A DNA stretch of 64,000 bases from Staphylococcus schleiferi (GCF_900458895.1 NZ_LR962863.1:496001-560000); one strand, 5' to 3'. Shown: positions 38,775 to 48,504, counted from the stretch's first letter. A program made the numbers and translations. Notes: a model not told the origin generated them from the letters alone.

Positions 38775-40301
38775 ATGGCAACATCTTCAAAGAAGAAAGA
38801 GGGAACAACATTTAAGCCTTTATGGTTTATCTTAAGTTTTGTAGCACTTTTTATAGTGCTTTTATTACCGACATCAGACCAGCTTCCAGTGATGGGAAAA
38901 TGTGCGTTAGCTATTTTAGCGTTTGCAGTCATTTTATGGGTCACTGAAGCGGTCACTTATCCGGTATCAGCGACAATGATTGTCGGTTTGATTATTTTAC
39001 TTCTTGGCTTTAGTCCAATTCAACATCTTACTGAGTCGCTTGGAAATCCTAAAGTTGGGGGCCAAGTCTTAAAAGGGGCAGATGTATTTGGCACAGGAAA
39101 CGCGTTAAAACTAGCCTTCAGTGGTTTTTCATCTAGTGCTGTTGCGTTAGTTGCTGCCGCACTGTTTCTCGCCACAGCAATGCAAGTCACAAATTTACAT
39201 AAACGACTCGCTTTATTAGTTCTATCACTTGTAGGTAATAAAACGAAGCGCATCGTCATTGGGGCCATTTTAGTTTCAATTATTTTAGCCTTTTTCGTAC
39301 CTTCTGCAACTGCACGTGCAGGCGCGGTTGTGCCTATTTTACTCGGTATGGTCGCTGCATTTGGTGCTGCAAAAGAAAGTAAACTCGCAGCTTTACTAAT
39401 CATTACAGCGGTTCAAGCTGTTTCGATATGGAATGTTGGGATTAAAACTGCAGCGGCACAAAATATTGTGGCAGTTAACTTTATCAATGATCAGTTAGGT
39501 CATGATGTCTCATGGGGCGAGTGGTTTTTATATGCAGCACCATGGTCTATCGTCATGTCGATTGTGCTTTACTTTGTCATGCTCAAAGTCGTACCGCCAG
39601 AAAAAAATGAAATTGAAGGTGGCACAGAGCTCGTTAAACAACAACTCGCTGAACTCGGTCCTGTAAAACCTAAAGAGTGGCGTTTAATCATCATCTCTGT
39701 CTTATTATTAGTATTATGGTCAACGGAAAAAGTATTACATCCAATTGATTCATCATCAATCACATTATTAGCTTTAGCCGTGATGTTAACGCCAAAAATT
39801 GGTGTTATGAGTTGGAAAGAAGCAGAACAGCGTATCCCTTGGGGAACGATTATTGTTTTTGGAGTAGGGATTTCATTAGGAAATGTACTATTACAAACAC
39901 ATGCCGCGCAATGGTTGAGCGATGCAACATTCGGATTGTTAGGCTTAAAAGGAATGCCAATCGTTGCGACAATCGCGTTGATTTCTTTATTTAATATTTT
40001 AATCCATCTCGGATTTGCAAGTGCGACAAGTTTAGCTTCAGCATTAATTCCAGTATTCATCTCATTGACTTCAACTTTAAGTCTAGGAGATCATGCGATT
40101 GGCTTTGTACTTATCCAACAGTTTGTGATTAGCTTTGGTTTCTTATTGCCTGTCAGTTCACCACAAAGTATGCTCGCATACGGTACAGAAACATTTACAG
40201 TTAAAGATTTCTTGAAAGCAGGTATTCCGATTACTGTGATTGGCTACTTGCTCGTTGTGTTATTCAGTATGACTTATTGGCAATGGCTTGGCCTATTGTA
40301 A
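38775..40301 (+). CDS. DASS-family anion permease (dicarboxylate/citrate type)
   Basis: 508 residues, about twelve helices, SLC13/DASS (CitT/SLC13) family: ILWVTEAVTYPVSATMIVG near the N-terminus, VPSATARAGAVVPI and LIHLGFASATSLASALIPV in the re-entrant, ligand-binding regions. Transports di- or tricarboxylates such as succinate, tartrate or citrate, by symport or exchange; which one is unclear. Start follows AAAGGGGGCGCC. A cre-like site overlaps the promoter. Followed by repeat copy D. Confidence 0.85.
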   Translation: MATSSKKKEGTTFKPLWFILSFVALFIVLLLPTSDQLPVMGKCALAILAFAVILWVTEAVTYPVSATMIVGLIILLLGFSPIQHLTESLGNPKVGGQVLKGADVFGTGNALKLAFSGFSSSAVALVAAALFLATAMQVTNLHKRLALLVLSLVGNKTKRIVIGAILVSIILAFFVPSATARAGAVVPILLGMVAAFGAAKESKLAALLIITAVQAVSIWNVGIKTAAAQNIVAVNFINDQLGHDVSWGEWFLYAAPWSIVMSIVLYFVMLKVVPPEKNEIEGGTELVKQQLAELGPVKPKEWRLIIISVLLLVLWSTEKVLHPIDSSSITLLALAVMLTPKIGVMSWKEAEQRIPWGTIIVFGVGISLGNVLLQTHAAQWLSDATFGLLGLKGMPIVATIALISLFNILIHLGFASATSLASALIPVFISLTSTLSLGDHAIGFVLIQQFVISFGFLLPVSSPQSMLAYGTETFTVKDFLKAGIPITVIGYLLVVLFSMTYWQWLGLL

Positions 40302-40369
40302 AGTCACCTTAGTATCAATGAATAAAAGGTGAAAGGATATGCCGTTGCTTTAACTATATGATGCCAGGT

Positions 40370-40615
40370 GTTGAGACATCAATCCCAAAATAACTAGCGC
40401 TCAGATGATTTTTAATAGAAATTCGTCTGAGGGCTTACTTTTATGTATATCATTATTTACGATTAGAGTTAAAAACAAGTCACTTTCGTCTCATATCATT
40501 AATCACGACAAAAATTAAAAAAACGACAAATTGATATGGGTTTATCGCGCTTCTATTTCAATTAAGCCAAATTGAGTTGAGACTTTAACCCCTAAGCAAG
40601 CGTCTTCATGAATGT
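40370..40615 (+). repeat. Modular palindromic repeat, copy D
   Basis: GAGACATCAATCCCAAAATA, 40-base palindrome at 40396-40435, then a block with GATTAGAGTTAAAAACAAG and TCACTTTCGTCTCATATCAT (also in copies E and F), then the 3' block AATTAAGCCAAATTGAGTTG with CCCCTAAGCAAGCG. The GAGGG/CTGT hairpin block is missing. Downstream of the anion permease. Confidence 0.7.
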
Positions 40616-40779
40616 AGGGTAATCAAGAATATTATGTTCCAGACCTTTATACGACTTACCATAAAATATAAATGAGTTGTGGGTGTAGTTTCTTTTACTG
40701 ATATTGTCAAAATATTAAAAATTAATATTATGAATAAGTGATAAAATGAGAATGGGGCAAACAAAGTGGGGTTGATACC

Positions 40780-41355
40780 ATGAATTTATATAGAAAATTA
40801 AGGCAGTTTGGTGTTGAAGATTTAAAAATATTAGAGAATGTGACTTTTCAAACCGTCACGAATCTAATGGAACTCAATAAAGAAGAGGCGAAGCAACTAG
40901 AAGTCGACATGCAAATCGCTGGCTATACATTTCAGCAGCCCGTTGCTTTAGATGCACACCATGTAGAATTACCCGTTCAGATTGAATGTGATTTAGACTG
41001 TGAAAACGCACCAAAAATGAAAAAAATGCGTGATTTCATTATCGGTTGTATCACTTATGATACACTCATGCTTGATCGTGTGATGACGCACACGCAACTA
41101 CAAATCATCTTGAATGAAACACGTATTTTTGAAGACTTAACCCAATTCAAATTATTTTTATGGAACCATCGTGAAATGTTAACGCATGTGCAAATTTCAC
41201 ATTTGCTGTCGCATGGATATAAGGGCGCGGCACGCGTAGATATTGAAGATGTGTATCATCAAAAATATGTTTTGGTGCTATTTGTGGAGTTTGACAGTCA
41301 TAAAAAAGAGGCGGGTATACGTCAAGTTAAAGCAAACTTATTATCTATTACGTAG
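40780..41355 (+). CDS. Hypothetical protein, 191 residues
   Basis: Starts MNLYRKLRQFGVEDLKILEN; soluble, mixed charge, no signal peptide or membrane segment. The middle contains IECDLDCENAPKMKKMRDF and the C-terminal half a likely beta-rich stretch DIEDVYHQKYVLVLFVEFDS. No family recognised. Start is about ten bases after GTGGGG (weak site). The next small gene follows after 12 bases, and a strong terminator closes the pair before nirC. Confidence 0.7.
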   Translation: MNLYRKLRQFGVEDLKILENVTFQTVTNLMELNKEEAKQLEVDMQIAGYTFQQPVALDAHHVELPVQIECDLDCENAPKMKKMRDFIIGCITYDTLMLDRVMTHTQLQIILNETRIFEDLTQFKLFLWNHREMLTHVQISHLLSHGYKGAARVDIEDVYHQKYVLVLFVEFDSHKKEAGIRQVKANLLSIT

Positions 41356-41367
41356 GAGGACGATGTC

Positions 41368-41544
41368 ATGAACGAACGTTATTTGAAAGTTTTAGGTCTT
41401 TATTTTGTCAGTGCAGCAATTCCTGCTTTACTCGATAAAATCAATTCATCAAACTGTTTCTTTAAGTGGTTTACAAAAACAGTTATTGGCTACGGTATTT
41501 TTGCGAGTGGCTTAAAAATAATGAAAAAGTATAAACATTCCTAA
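41368..41544 (+). CDS. Small hydrophobic protein, 58 residues
   Basis: Starts MNERYLKVLGLYFVSAAIPA, with two short hydrophobic stretches (residues 7-20 and 35-50) and a basic end KIMKKYKHS. It has an excellent AGGAGG site eight bases before the ATG and follows the 191-residue gene after 12 bases, so the two form an operon. No family recognised. Confidence 0.6.
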   Translation: MNERYLKVLGLYFVSAAIPALLDKINSSNCFFKWFTKTVIGYGIFASGLKIMKKYKHS

Positions 41545-41591
41545 TTATATTGATTTGAAAAGTCACCTAGAATGTGGCAATCACCTCTTTT

Positions 41592-41656
41592 AAGGAAAGG
41601 GAAGCAATAGAAAGTAAAGCTTGTATCACACATTTTATTTTCTATTCCCTTTCCTT
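41592..41656 (+). terminator. Terminator of the 40.8-41.5 kb gene pair
   Basis: AAGGAAAGGGAA pairs with TTCCCTTTCCTT, continued inward by TAGAAA/TTTCTA after a four-base bulge, and followed by TTTTTT. Confidence 0.8.
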
Positions 41657-41763
41657 TTTTTATTCGCTGATGATGATGTACAACATTGTAGGGCGTCATG
41701 TAAAATGGAAGCAGCAAGGTTAAAACAAAACATCAACTTAAAAATTAAAATGGAGGCTTTGAA

Positions 41764-42582
41764 ATGGGGATTCAAAAACCGTCAAAAACAATTGAGGATA
41801 CCTATGCGTCGCGTCATACAATTAATGACATTATCCATGCGGTAGCGATGAAAGAGGTCATGCTTGATCGCGCAATGCCACGTTATATGGTTAAATCTAT
41901 GATGTCTGGATTTTTATTAGCGATTGTAACGGTCTTTATGTTAGCTATTAAAACGCAAATGGCCGGTGCTTTACCCGGGGTGGTCAACTTAATGGGCGCC
42001 ATCGCATTCAGCATTGCCTTAGTCTTAATCGTCTTGACACATTCTGAATTATTAACGAGTAACTTTATGTATATGACAGTTGGGATGTACTATCGAACAA
42101 TTTCTATCACAAAGGCGATGTGGTTGTTTATTGTTTGTTTTATTGGCAATATTTTAGGTGCTTTTGTGTTATTTATTTTAATGTATTTTACAAAAGTAAT
42201 GACGCCAGAGATGGTACATGCATTAACCGCAACTGTTACAGCCAAAACGGTTGAACCCACGTGGCATGCGATACTCGTTAAAGCCATTTTTGCAAACTTT
42301 TTTATTAATATTGGGATTTATGTCTCTATGCAATTTAAAGAAGGTCTCTCAAAAGCTTTCTTTATTGCAGTTGGCGTTATTATTTTCGTATTTATGGCTT
42401 ATGAACACGTCGTATATAACGCAGGTTTATTTGTAGGTATGATTTTCTACAATTTCGATGGCCTTTCAGGGTTAGGCGTATTAAAAAACATCGTCTTTGC
42501 TTTTATTGGTAACTATATTGGTGGAGGCTTGATGGTCGGCTTGCTTTACGCTTATCTTAACGGTTCACGTCGCGTGGAATAA
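41764..42582 (+). CDS. nirC: Nitrite transporter NirC (formate/nitrite transporter family)
   Basis: 272 residues, FNT family pentameric channel with six helices. Family segments: VTHSELLTSNFMYMT corresponds to the conserved N-terminal half pore loop and VYNAGLFVGMIFY to the C-terminal half (family pattern inferred). Start follows TGGAGGCTTTGAA. It exports or imports nitrite between the nitrate and nitrite reductases encoded downstream. Own terminator; an acetyltransferase separates it from the nir operon. Confidence 0.88.
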   Translation: MGIQKPSKTIEDTYASRHTINDIIHAVAMKEVMLDRAMPRYMVKSMMSGFLLAIVTVFMLAIKTQMAGALPGVVNLMGAIAFSIALVLIVLTHSELLTSNFMYMTVGMYYRTISITKAMWLFIVCFIGNILGAFVLFILMYFTKVMTPEMVHALTATVTAKTVEPTWHAILVKAIFANFFINIGIYVSMQFKEGLSKAFFIAVGVIIFVFMAYEHVVYNAGLFVGMIFYNFDGLSGLGVLKNIVFAFIGNYIGGGLMVGLLYAYLNGSRRVE

Positions 42583-42664
42583 GGTCTATGCTTATTCTGA
42601 AAAAGCTTTATTAATACAGAGAACGCTCATTTTTAAATAGAATGGTCATATAATGACCCGCGGT

Positions 42665-42690
42665 GAATACGCTTCGGTTGGAGCGTATTC
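42665..42690 (+). terminator. Terminator of nirC
   Basis: GAATACGCT and AGCGTATTC pair perfectly around an eight-base loop, followed by TTTTCT. Confidence 0.8.
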
Positions 42691-42753
42691 TTTTCTATCC
42701 TACTTTATATTTGATAATCTACTTATGAATCTTATGGGAAAAGGGGAGAGAAA

Positions 42754-43305
42754 ATGTCTCAAATCAATATCCGGTTGGCGACATTGGATGATGCTGAGAG
42801 ATTGCAACAACTGATGTATCGCGCATTTACACCGTTAAGAGAAGTGGGCATCGATTGGCCGTCTGTGAATGTCGATTTAGAAATGATCGAAAAGAATATT
42901 AAGTACAATGCTGCGTATGTATTGGAGAAAGATGGAGAAGTGATTTCAACGTTAAGTATTCGCTTTCCTTGGGAGCCTAAAAATCCAGTGTCGAAATATC
43001 CGTTTGTTTGGTGGTTTGCAACGGATCCTGATTATAGCGGACAAGGCTACGGACATCAAATGATGTCTTATGTCGAAAATACGATTTTGCGTTATACGCT
43101 TAAAGCGCCCGCCGTTGTGTTAGGGACATCTGCACGTAAAATGAGCTGGTTAAAAGATGTATATGAAAGACGTGGCTATGAAACATTTTTTACGCTTGAA
43201 GAACCGAGTGGTGATCAAGGTGCCATGATGGTTAAAGTATTAATACCCGAATGTTTTAATCGTTCATTATTAGCACCACCTCCATGGTTTGAAGGTGAGT
43301 CTTAA
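42754..43305 (+). CDS. GNAT-family N-acetyltransferase
   Basis: 183 residues with the GNAT acetyl-CoA loop in DYSGQGYGHQMMSYVE and an N-terminal IRLATLDDAERLQQLMYRAF. Start follows AAAGGGGAGAGAAA. Acceptor unknown (small molecule or protein). It lies between nirC and the nir operon with its own terminators on both sides, so there is no sign that it takes part in nitrite metabolism. Confidence 0.85.
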   Translation: MSQINIRLATLDDAERLQQLMYRAFTPLREVGIDWPSVNVDLEMIEKNIKYNAAYVLEKDGEVISTLSIRFPWEPKNPVSKYPFVWWFATDPDYSGQGYGHQMMSYVENTILRYTLKAPAVVLGTSARKMSWLKDVYERRGYETFFTLEEPSGDQGAMMVKVLIPECFNRSLLAPPPWFEGES

Positions 43306-43360
43306 ACACCGTACTAGGATAACATTTAATTAGCGTGTTAAATGAACTTAATCATTTATA

Positions 43361-43404
43361 AAAACCCGAGATTTTCATGAAAGTCCGATAATATCTCGGG
43401 TTTT
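43361..43404 (+). terminator. Terminator of the acetyltransferase gene
   Basis: AAAACCCGAGAT pairs with ATCTCGGGTTTT around a 20-base loop. Confidence 0.8.
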
Positions 43405-43531
43405 GTCTTGCTTAAAGACGAGGTTAAAATGAGATACGTTGAGATGGATAAGTTACGAGTAATCACTTGGTCAAATAGGTTGTGGTAGTGGCAACTCAAA
43501 CGTTAAAGCATACGAAATAAAGGTATGATCG

Positions 43532-43576
43532 AACTAGGGAATTCCCTCAAATTCAGCTGGAGGGGATTCCCTAGTT
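43532..43576 (+). promoter_or_regulatory. Paired NreC-like palindromes forming a hairpin upstream of the nir operon
   Basis: TAGGGAATTCCCTC (43535-43548) and GAGGGGATTCCCTA (43560-43573) each match 13 of 14 positions of the NreC pattern TAGGGN4CCCTA. The two are themselves inverted copies, so the whole segment folds into a 17-base stem followed by TTTTT. It is 47 bases upstream of the nir -10 (TACAAT, 43623-43628). Confidence 0.5.
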
Positions 43577-43586
43577 TTTATGTTTT

Positions 43587-43604
43587 CTGTGAATTTTATC
43601 ACAT
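43587..43604 (+). promoter_or_regulatory. Rex-like operator of the nir operon
   Basis: CTGTGAATTTTATCACAT matches 15 of 18 positions of TTGTGAAWWWWTTCACAA and sits at the expected -35 of the promoter with TACAAT at 43623-43628. NADH-responsive repression is the inferred role. Confidence 0.5.
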
Positions 43605-43648
43605 AAACAAACGGATTTCGTCTACAATAAAAGCGTGGGGGTGAAGTG

Positions 43649-44389
43649 ATGGAAAAAGTCATATTAATTGTACACGGTATGAGAAAAGGCGAGCTCAACC
43701 AAAAATTAATTCAATTTGTTGACCAATTGTTTGAAGGTGACAAGTTAGATTATGATATTGCGTTTTTAGAGAGTGAAACGAAAGATTTGAACACGACGCT
43801 TACAAAGCATATTCGTCAAGGTGCCGACACTTTATATCTTGTGCCATTGTTACTTTTCTCAGCGTCTCATTATTATGAAGATATTGTCGTGGCTTTAGAG
43901 GAATGGCAAGCGCAATATCCGAATGTTGTCTTTCATTTAACGAAACCACTCGGTACACATCTTAAGATGGAGACATGGGCGCGTTATCGTATTGAAGCAA
44001 TGGAACGAACACCAGGTCAAAATGTAGGGGTGGTCCTTCTTGCTCACGGGAGTGAAAGATTCGATGAACCAGATTTGGCCTTAACCCGTATTGCCAATCA
44101 ACTTTCGACCGCGCAGGAAACTTGCTATCCCAGCATGGTTTATGGGGCATTAGATTTTAAAACGCGCCTACTACAAATTGCACGACAACATGACACTTTG
44201 TGTATTGTTCCGTTTTTCTTATTTGATGGTTTTTTAGTACAACGGACAAAAGCGCAAATTAGAATGATGCAGTTACCTTGTGAAGTGACATTTACAAATG
44301 CCATCAACTTTCACCCGATATTAAAAGAAATCATCTTAAGTCGTTTATCTGAATGTCGAGGAGGTGTCCCGTGTATCCAATACAGTTAA
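43649..44389 (+). CDS. CbiX/SirB-type sirohydrochlorin chelatase
   Basis: 246 residues with two related halves, each beginning like the chelatase fold (VILIVHGMRKGELNQ and VGVVLLAHGSERFDEPDL). The His in each HG motif is the metal/substrate ligand. It inserts ferrous iron into sirohydrochlorin, the last step of siroheme synthesis for NirB. In S. carnosus and S. aureus the first gene of this operon has been called nirR or sirB. Start ATG 43649 behind GGGGGTGAAG. Overlaps the next gene by 19 bases. Confidence 0.82.
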   Translation: MEKVILIVHGMRKGELNQKLIQFVDQLFEGDKLDYDIAFLESETKDLNTTLTKHIRQGADTLYLVPLLLFSASHYYEDIVVALEEWQAQYPNVVFHLTKPLGTHLKMETWARYRIEAMERTPGQNVGVVLLAHGSERFDEPDLALTRIANQLSTAQETCYPSMVYGALDFKTRLLQIARQHDTLCIVPFFLFDGFLVQRTKAQIRMMQLPCEVTFTNAINFHPILKEIILSRLSECRGGVPCIQYS

Positions 44390-44832
44390 ATTTATCGAAT
44401 AAGACGGTCGTCATCATTGGTGGTGGAAAAATCGCTTGGCGGAAATTTAAAAAGGTCATGCATGAAGCGAAGACGGTTAAAGTGGTCAGTCCTGAATTTA
44501 ATCCGGCGTTTTACACAAGGACGTGGGCACCCCATATCACTTTGGATAAAAAAACTTATGATTCAAAAGACATTGCGGATGCCAATCTCATCATCATCGC
44601 AACGAATGACGCAAAGGTGAACCAGCAAGTACGTGATGATGCGCGTCCTGAACAGTGGGTAAATCACACCGGAGATCGACGACAATCTGATTTTTATAAT
44701 TCATTCGATTTTGTACACAACGAAATGACAATTAGTGTGAGTTCTGAAGGGCAATCTATTCAACGCACACAAGCATACGGCGCAAAAATAAAAGCGTATT
44801 TAGAAACGCTTGAGGAGGATTTCCATGAGTAA
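44371..44832 (+). CDS. Precorrin-2 dehydrogenase (SirC-like)
   Basis: 153 residues, the N-terminal NAD-binding domain of the CysG/Met8p type: NKTVVIIGGGKIAWRKFKKV, then DANLIIIATNDAKVNQQV and SVSSEGQSIQRTQ. It oxidises precorrin-2 to sirohydrochlorin. GTG 44371 is six bases after GAGGAGG and gives MYPIQLNLSNK; the ATG at 44353 precedes the ribosome site. The short form lacks the chelatase domain, supplied by the gene before it. Confidence 0.85.
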   Translation: MYPIQLNLSNKTVVIIGGGKIAWRKFKKVMHEAKTVKVVSPEFNPAFYTRTWAPHITLDKKTYDSKDIADANLIIIATNDAKVNQQVRDDARPEQWVNHTGDRRQSDFYNSFDFVHNEMTISVSSEGQSIQRTQAYGAKIKAYLETLEEDFHE

Positions 44833-47180
44833 AACAAGATTATTAATGGTGGGTAACGGAATGGCAGGTGTCCGTACAATAGAAGAAATATTAGAGCGAG
44901 ATCCTGAGCGCTTTGATATCACAATTATTGGTAAAGAACCGTATCCTAACTATAACCGAATCATGTTATCTAACATTTTACAAAATAAAATGACTGTAAA
45001 AGAAACCATAATGAATCCTTATGAATGGTATGAAGAAAATCATATTCAGCTCATTACAGGGGATAAGGTTGTTCAAATTGATCGCGAAAAACAACAAGTT
45101 GAAACAGAACAAGGTCAAATTGTGGGCTATGATCAAATGATTATCGCAACGGGGTCAGATTCTTTTATTTTACCGATTGATGGTTCACGTTTAGAAGGTG
45201 TTGTCGGTTTTAGAACCATTGATGACACAGAGAAAATGTTAGAGATTGCGAAAACGAAACAAAAAGCAATCGTCATTGGTGGGGGACTTTTAGGACTAGA
45301 GTGTGCAAGAGGTCTCGTTGATCAAGGGATGGATGTTACAGTTGTTCATTTAGCAGAGTGGCTCATGGAGGTTCAATTAGATCGTAAAGCCGGTGAACTC
45401 CTTAAAAAAAGATTTAGAAAAACAAGGTATTAAATTTGAACTTCAAGCCAATACACAAGAAATCTTAGGCGAGAAAAATGTAGAAGGCATCCGCTTATCT
45501 GATGGTCGTGTATTAGATGCAGATATGGTTGTAATGGCTGTCGGTATTCGACCTGTCACAAAAGAAGCACGTGCAGCAGGATTAGAAATTGGACGCGGTA
45601 TCATTGTCGATGATTTTATGAAAACGAGTGATCCTAATATTTATGCGGTAGGTGAATGTGCTGAGCACCGTTCAAAAGTGTATGGTTTAGTTGCGCCATT
45701 ATATGAACAAGGCAAAATTTTAGCGGACCATATAACAGGACGTCCAACTGAAGGGTATCAAGGTTCAACGACTTTCACTTCATTAAAAGTTTCGGGATGT
45801 GATCTTTTTAGTGCAGGTCAAATTACTGAAAACAATGAAGTTCATGGTATTGAGACGTTTAATGGTGTCGATAATATTTATAAAAAAGTCTTCGTTAAAG
45901 ATAAAGCGATTGTCGGCGCAGTGCTTTATGGAGACACAGAAGAAGGTAATCGCTTCTACAATATGATGAAAAAAGGCGAAACCATTGATGATTATACATT
46001 AGTATCCATCTTGCATAAAGCGGGTGAAGTTGACGCCATTAGTGTGGCAGAAATGGATGACGATGAGACGATTTGTGGTTGTAACGGAGTCTCTAAAGGT
46101 ACAATTGTCAACGCGATTACAGAACAAGGTTTAACATCAGTTGCCGATGTCACACGTGTGACAAAGGCCGGTAATTCTTGCGGTAAGTGTAAAGGACAAA
46201 TTGCAGAATTACTTGAATATACACTTGGTGATGACTTTGAAGCAAGTGCACCAACGGGTATTTGTGGCTGTACAGATTTATCAAGAGATCAAATTGTGAC
46301 ACAAATTCGCGCAAAAGGATTAAAAACGTCAAAAGAAGTACGTCATGTATTGGACTTTAAAGATAAAGGCGGTTGTCCAAAATGTCGACCTGCACTGAAC
46401 TATTATTTAAATATGGTCTATCCGGAAGATCATGAAGATGAAAGAGCATCACGCTTTGCCAATGAACGCTACCATGCCAATATTCAAAATGATGGTACGT
46501 TCTCTGTGATTCCTCAAATGCGTGGTGGTGTGACGGATGCAGATCAATTGATTCGTCTCGGTGAAGTAGCCAAAAAATATGATGTACCGCTCGTTAAAGT
46601 GACAGGTTCTCAGCGTATTGGTTTATATGGTGTGAAAAAAGAAGAATTACCAAAAGTATGGGAAGATTTAGATATGCGCTCAGCTTCTGCATACGGTAAG
46701 AAAACACGTTCTGTTAAAAGTTGTGTAGGTAAAGAATTCTGTCGATTTGGTACACAATATACAACAAAATTAGGTATACGTTTAGAAAAAACATTCGAAT
46801 ATATTGATACACCACATAAATTTAAAATGGGTGTCTCTGGATGCCCAAGAAGTTGTGTAGAATCAGGAGTCAAAGATTTTGGCGTAATCGGTGTTGAAAA
46901 TGGCTTCCAAATATACGTAGGTGGTAATGGCGGTACAACTGTGGAAATCGCTGAACATTTAACAACGGTTGAAACAGAAGATGAAGTGGTTAAACTTTGT
47001 GGTGCTTATATGCAGTATTATCGTGAAACAGCGATTTATGCTGAGCGGACAGCACCATGGTTAAGACGTATAGGCTTTGATCAAGTCAAATCGGTTGTCT
47101 TGGACCCTGAAAAACAAGAAGCACTCTATGAACGTATTATGGAAGCAAAAAGCGGCCGTTTCCAAAGAACCATGGAATGA
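44825..47180 (+). pseudogene. nirB: NADH-dependent nitrite reductase large subunit, interrupted by one frameshift
   Basis: Reduces nitrite to ammonium in the cytoplasm. Order of domains: FAD/NAD-binding (MVGNGMAGVRTIEEIL, IGGGLLGLECARG), two BFD-like [2Fe-2S] segments (ICGCNGVSKG with SCGKCKG; ICGCTDLSRD with GGCPKCRPA), nitrite/sulfite reductase ferredoxin half and the siroheme/[4Fe-4S] site (SCVGKEFCRFGTQ, SGCPRSCVESG). ATG 44825 follows GAGGAGG. The frame breaks at the run of seven A in CTTAAAAAAAGATT (45403-45409); deleting one A joins RKAGELLKK to DLEKQGIKFEL and yields about 784 residues, near normal. The remainder is intact, so a consensus error is likely. Confidence 0.92.
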
Positions 47181-47237
47181 GATTGTTCAAGATGAAATGA
47201 AACAGAAAATATTTGAAGTTGAGAAGGTGTGAGGCAT

Positions 47238-47552
47238 ATGTTAAAGGAAAAAGTTAAAGTTGCTAAAGTTTCAGAATTAGAACCTTTAATTGGTAAAAAA
47301 GTCATTGTCGGAGATTTAGAAATAGGTTTGTTTCTAACTGAAGCGGGCGAAATTAAAGCTATTCATAACGTTTGTCCTCATAAACAAGGCCCTTTATCAG
47401 AAGGAACAGTGAGCGGAGACTATGTCTTTTGTCCATTACATGATCAGAAAATTGATTTGAATACCGGTGAAGTTCAAGCGCCTGATGAGGGATGTGTTGC
47501 GACTTATCCTGTTGAAATTGTAGATGGAGATATTTACGTATGTCTGCCTTAA
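47238..47552 (+). CDS. nirD: Nitrite reductase small subunit (Rieske-type)
   Basis: 104 residues. The complete Rieske motif is present: C-P-H (HNVCPHKQGPL) and C-P-L-H (VFCPLHDQKID). Start ATG 47238, nine bases after GAGAAGGTG. Partner of NirB; follows it after 57 bases and overlaps sumT by 13 bases, in one operon. Confidence 0.92.
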   Translation: MLKEKVKVAKVSELEPLIGKKVIVGDLEIGLFLTEAGEIKAIHNVCPHKQGPLSEGTVSGDYVFCPLHDQKIDLNTGEVQAPDEGCVATYPVEIVDGDIYVCLP

Positions 47553-48484
47553 ACGCGTCTCCACCTAAAGTTTATCTTATTGGCGCAGGGCCAGGACATC
47601 CCTGTTTACTAACTAAAAAAGCAGAGCGTTGCCTTCAAAAGGCAGATGTCATTTTATATGATCAGTTAGTTCATCCCTTTTTACTTCATTTGTCTTCACC
47701 AGAGACAGAATGGATTCACGTAGGTAAGACGCCTTATACGAAATATATTAAGCAAGAGCGTATTAATCAGTTAATCGTCGAAAAAGCACAAACCGCACAA
47801 ACCATTGTAAGACTCAAAGGAGGCGATCCTGCTATTTTTGGGCGGGTCGCTGAAGAAGTTGAAACGTTACGTGCACACCATATTGATTATGAGATTGTTC
47901 CGGGGATTACGGCCGCGAGTGCTGCAGTAAGTCAACTAGGAAAAGGCTTAACAGAACGAAATGTATCGACGAATATTACTTTTACGACGGGCCACTTTAA
48001 AAACAACGAAGAAAATGAAATTGATATGACGACATTGGAACATGGGGGGACGTTAGCTATTTATATGGGGATTAAACGTTTGCCTCGATTAATGCATGAT
48101 ATTAAAAATAAAATGGGCATCGATTTTCCAGTAGCGATTGTCTTTAATGCGACACATCCTAACCAACGCGTGATAAGTGGAACAGTGAATACCATTGTTG
48201 AACAAATTGAAATGTTGCCTGAACGTCTAGGGCCAGGTGTTACCATTGTGGGACAAGTCGTCAGGGATGTGCAAACAGACGTCGCGAACACCTCAAGAAA
48301 CTACGAAACAGTGTTAATTAGAGGGGAGCGATTGGAAGCGATAGCGCGTGCTTTTGACTATTTCGAAGCGGGGCATCAGGTCGTGATTGATGATCGCCAC
48401 TATTCTGATTTACATGCTTCTCAAATTGAAAAAATCATCCAACTCATTCAAGATACGACTTTTACACAGGTCGTTGATTTGTAA
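47540..48484 (+). CDS. Uroporphyrinogen-III C-methyltransferase
   Basis: SAM-dependent enzyme making precorrin-2, first committed step to siroheme (SumT/CobA/NasF). Motifs: YLIGAGPGHPCLLTKKAERC, DVILYDQLV, VRLKGGDPAIFGR and VPGITAASAA. 314 residues; the C-terminal 60 residues form an extra tail beyond the methyltransferase core. Together with the two genes at the start of the operon it completes siroheme synthesis from uroporphyrinogen III. Followed by repeat copy E, which can act as terminator. Confidence 0.92.
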   Translation: MSALNASPPKVYLIGAGPGHPCLLTKKAERCLQKADVILYDQLVHPFLLHLSSPETEWIHVGKTPYTKYIKQERINQLIVEKAQTAQTIVRLKGGDPAIFGRVAEEVETLRAHHIDYEIVPGITAASAAVSQLGKGLTERNVSTNITFTTGHFKNNEENEIDMTTLEHGGTLAIYMGIKRLPRLMHDIKNKMGIDFPVAIVFNATHPNQRVISGTVNTIVEQIEMLPERLGPGVTIVGQVVRDVQTDVANTSRNYETVLIRGERLEAIARAFDYFEAGHQVVIDDRHYSDLHASQIEKIIQLIQDTTFTQVVDL

Positions 48485-48504
48485 AAAATTTAAATATCTC
48501 GTTA

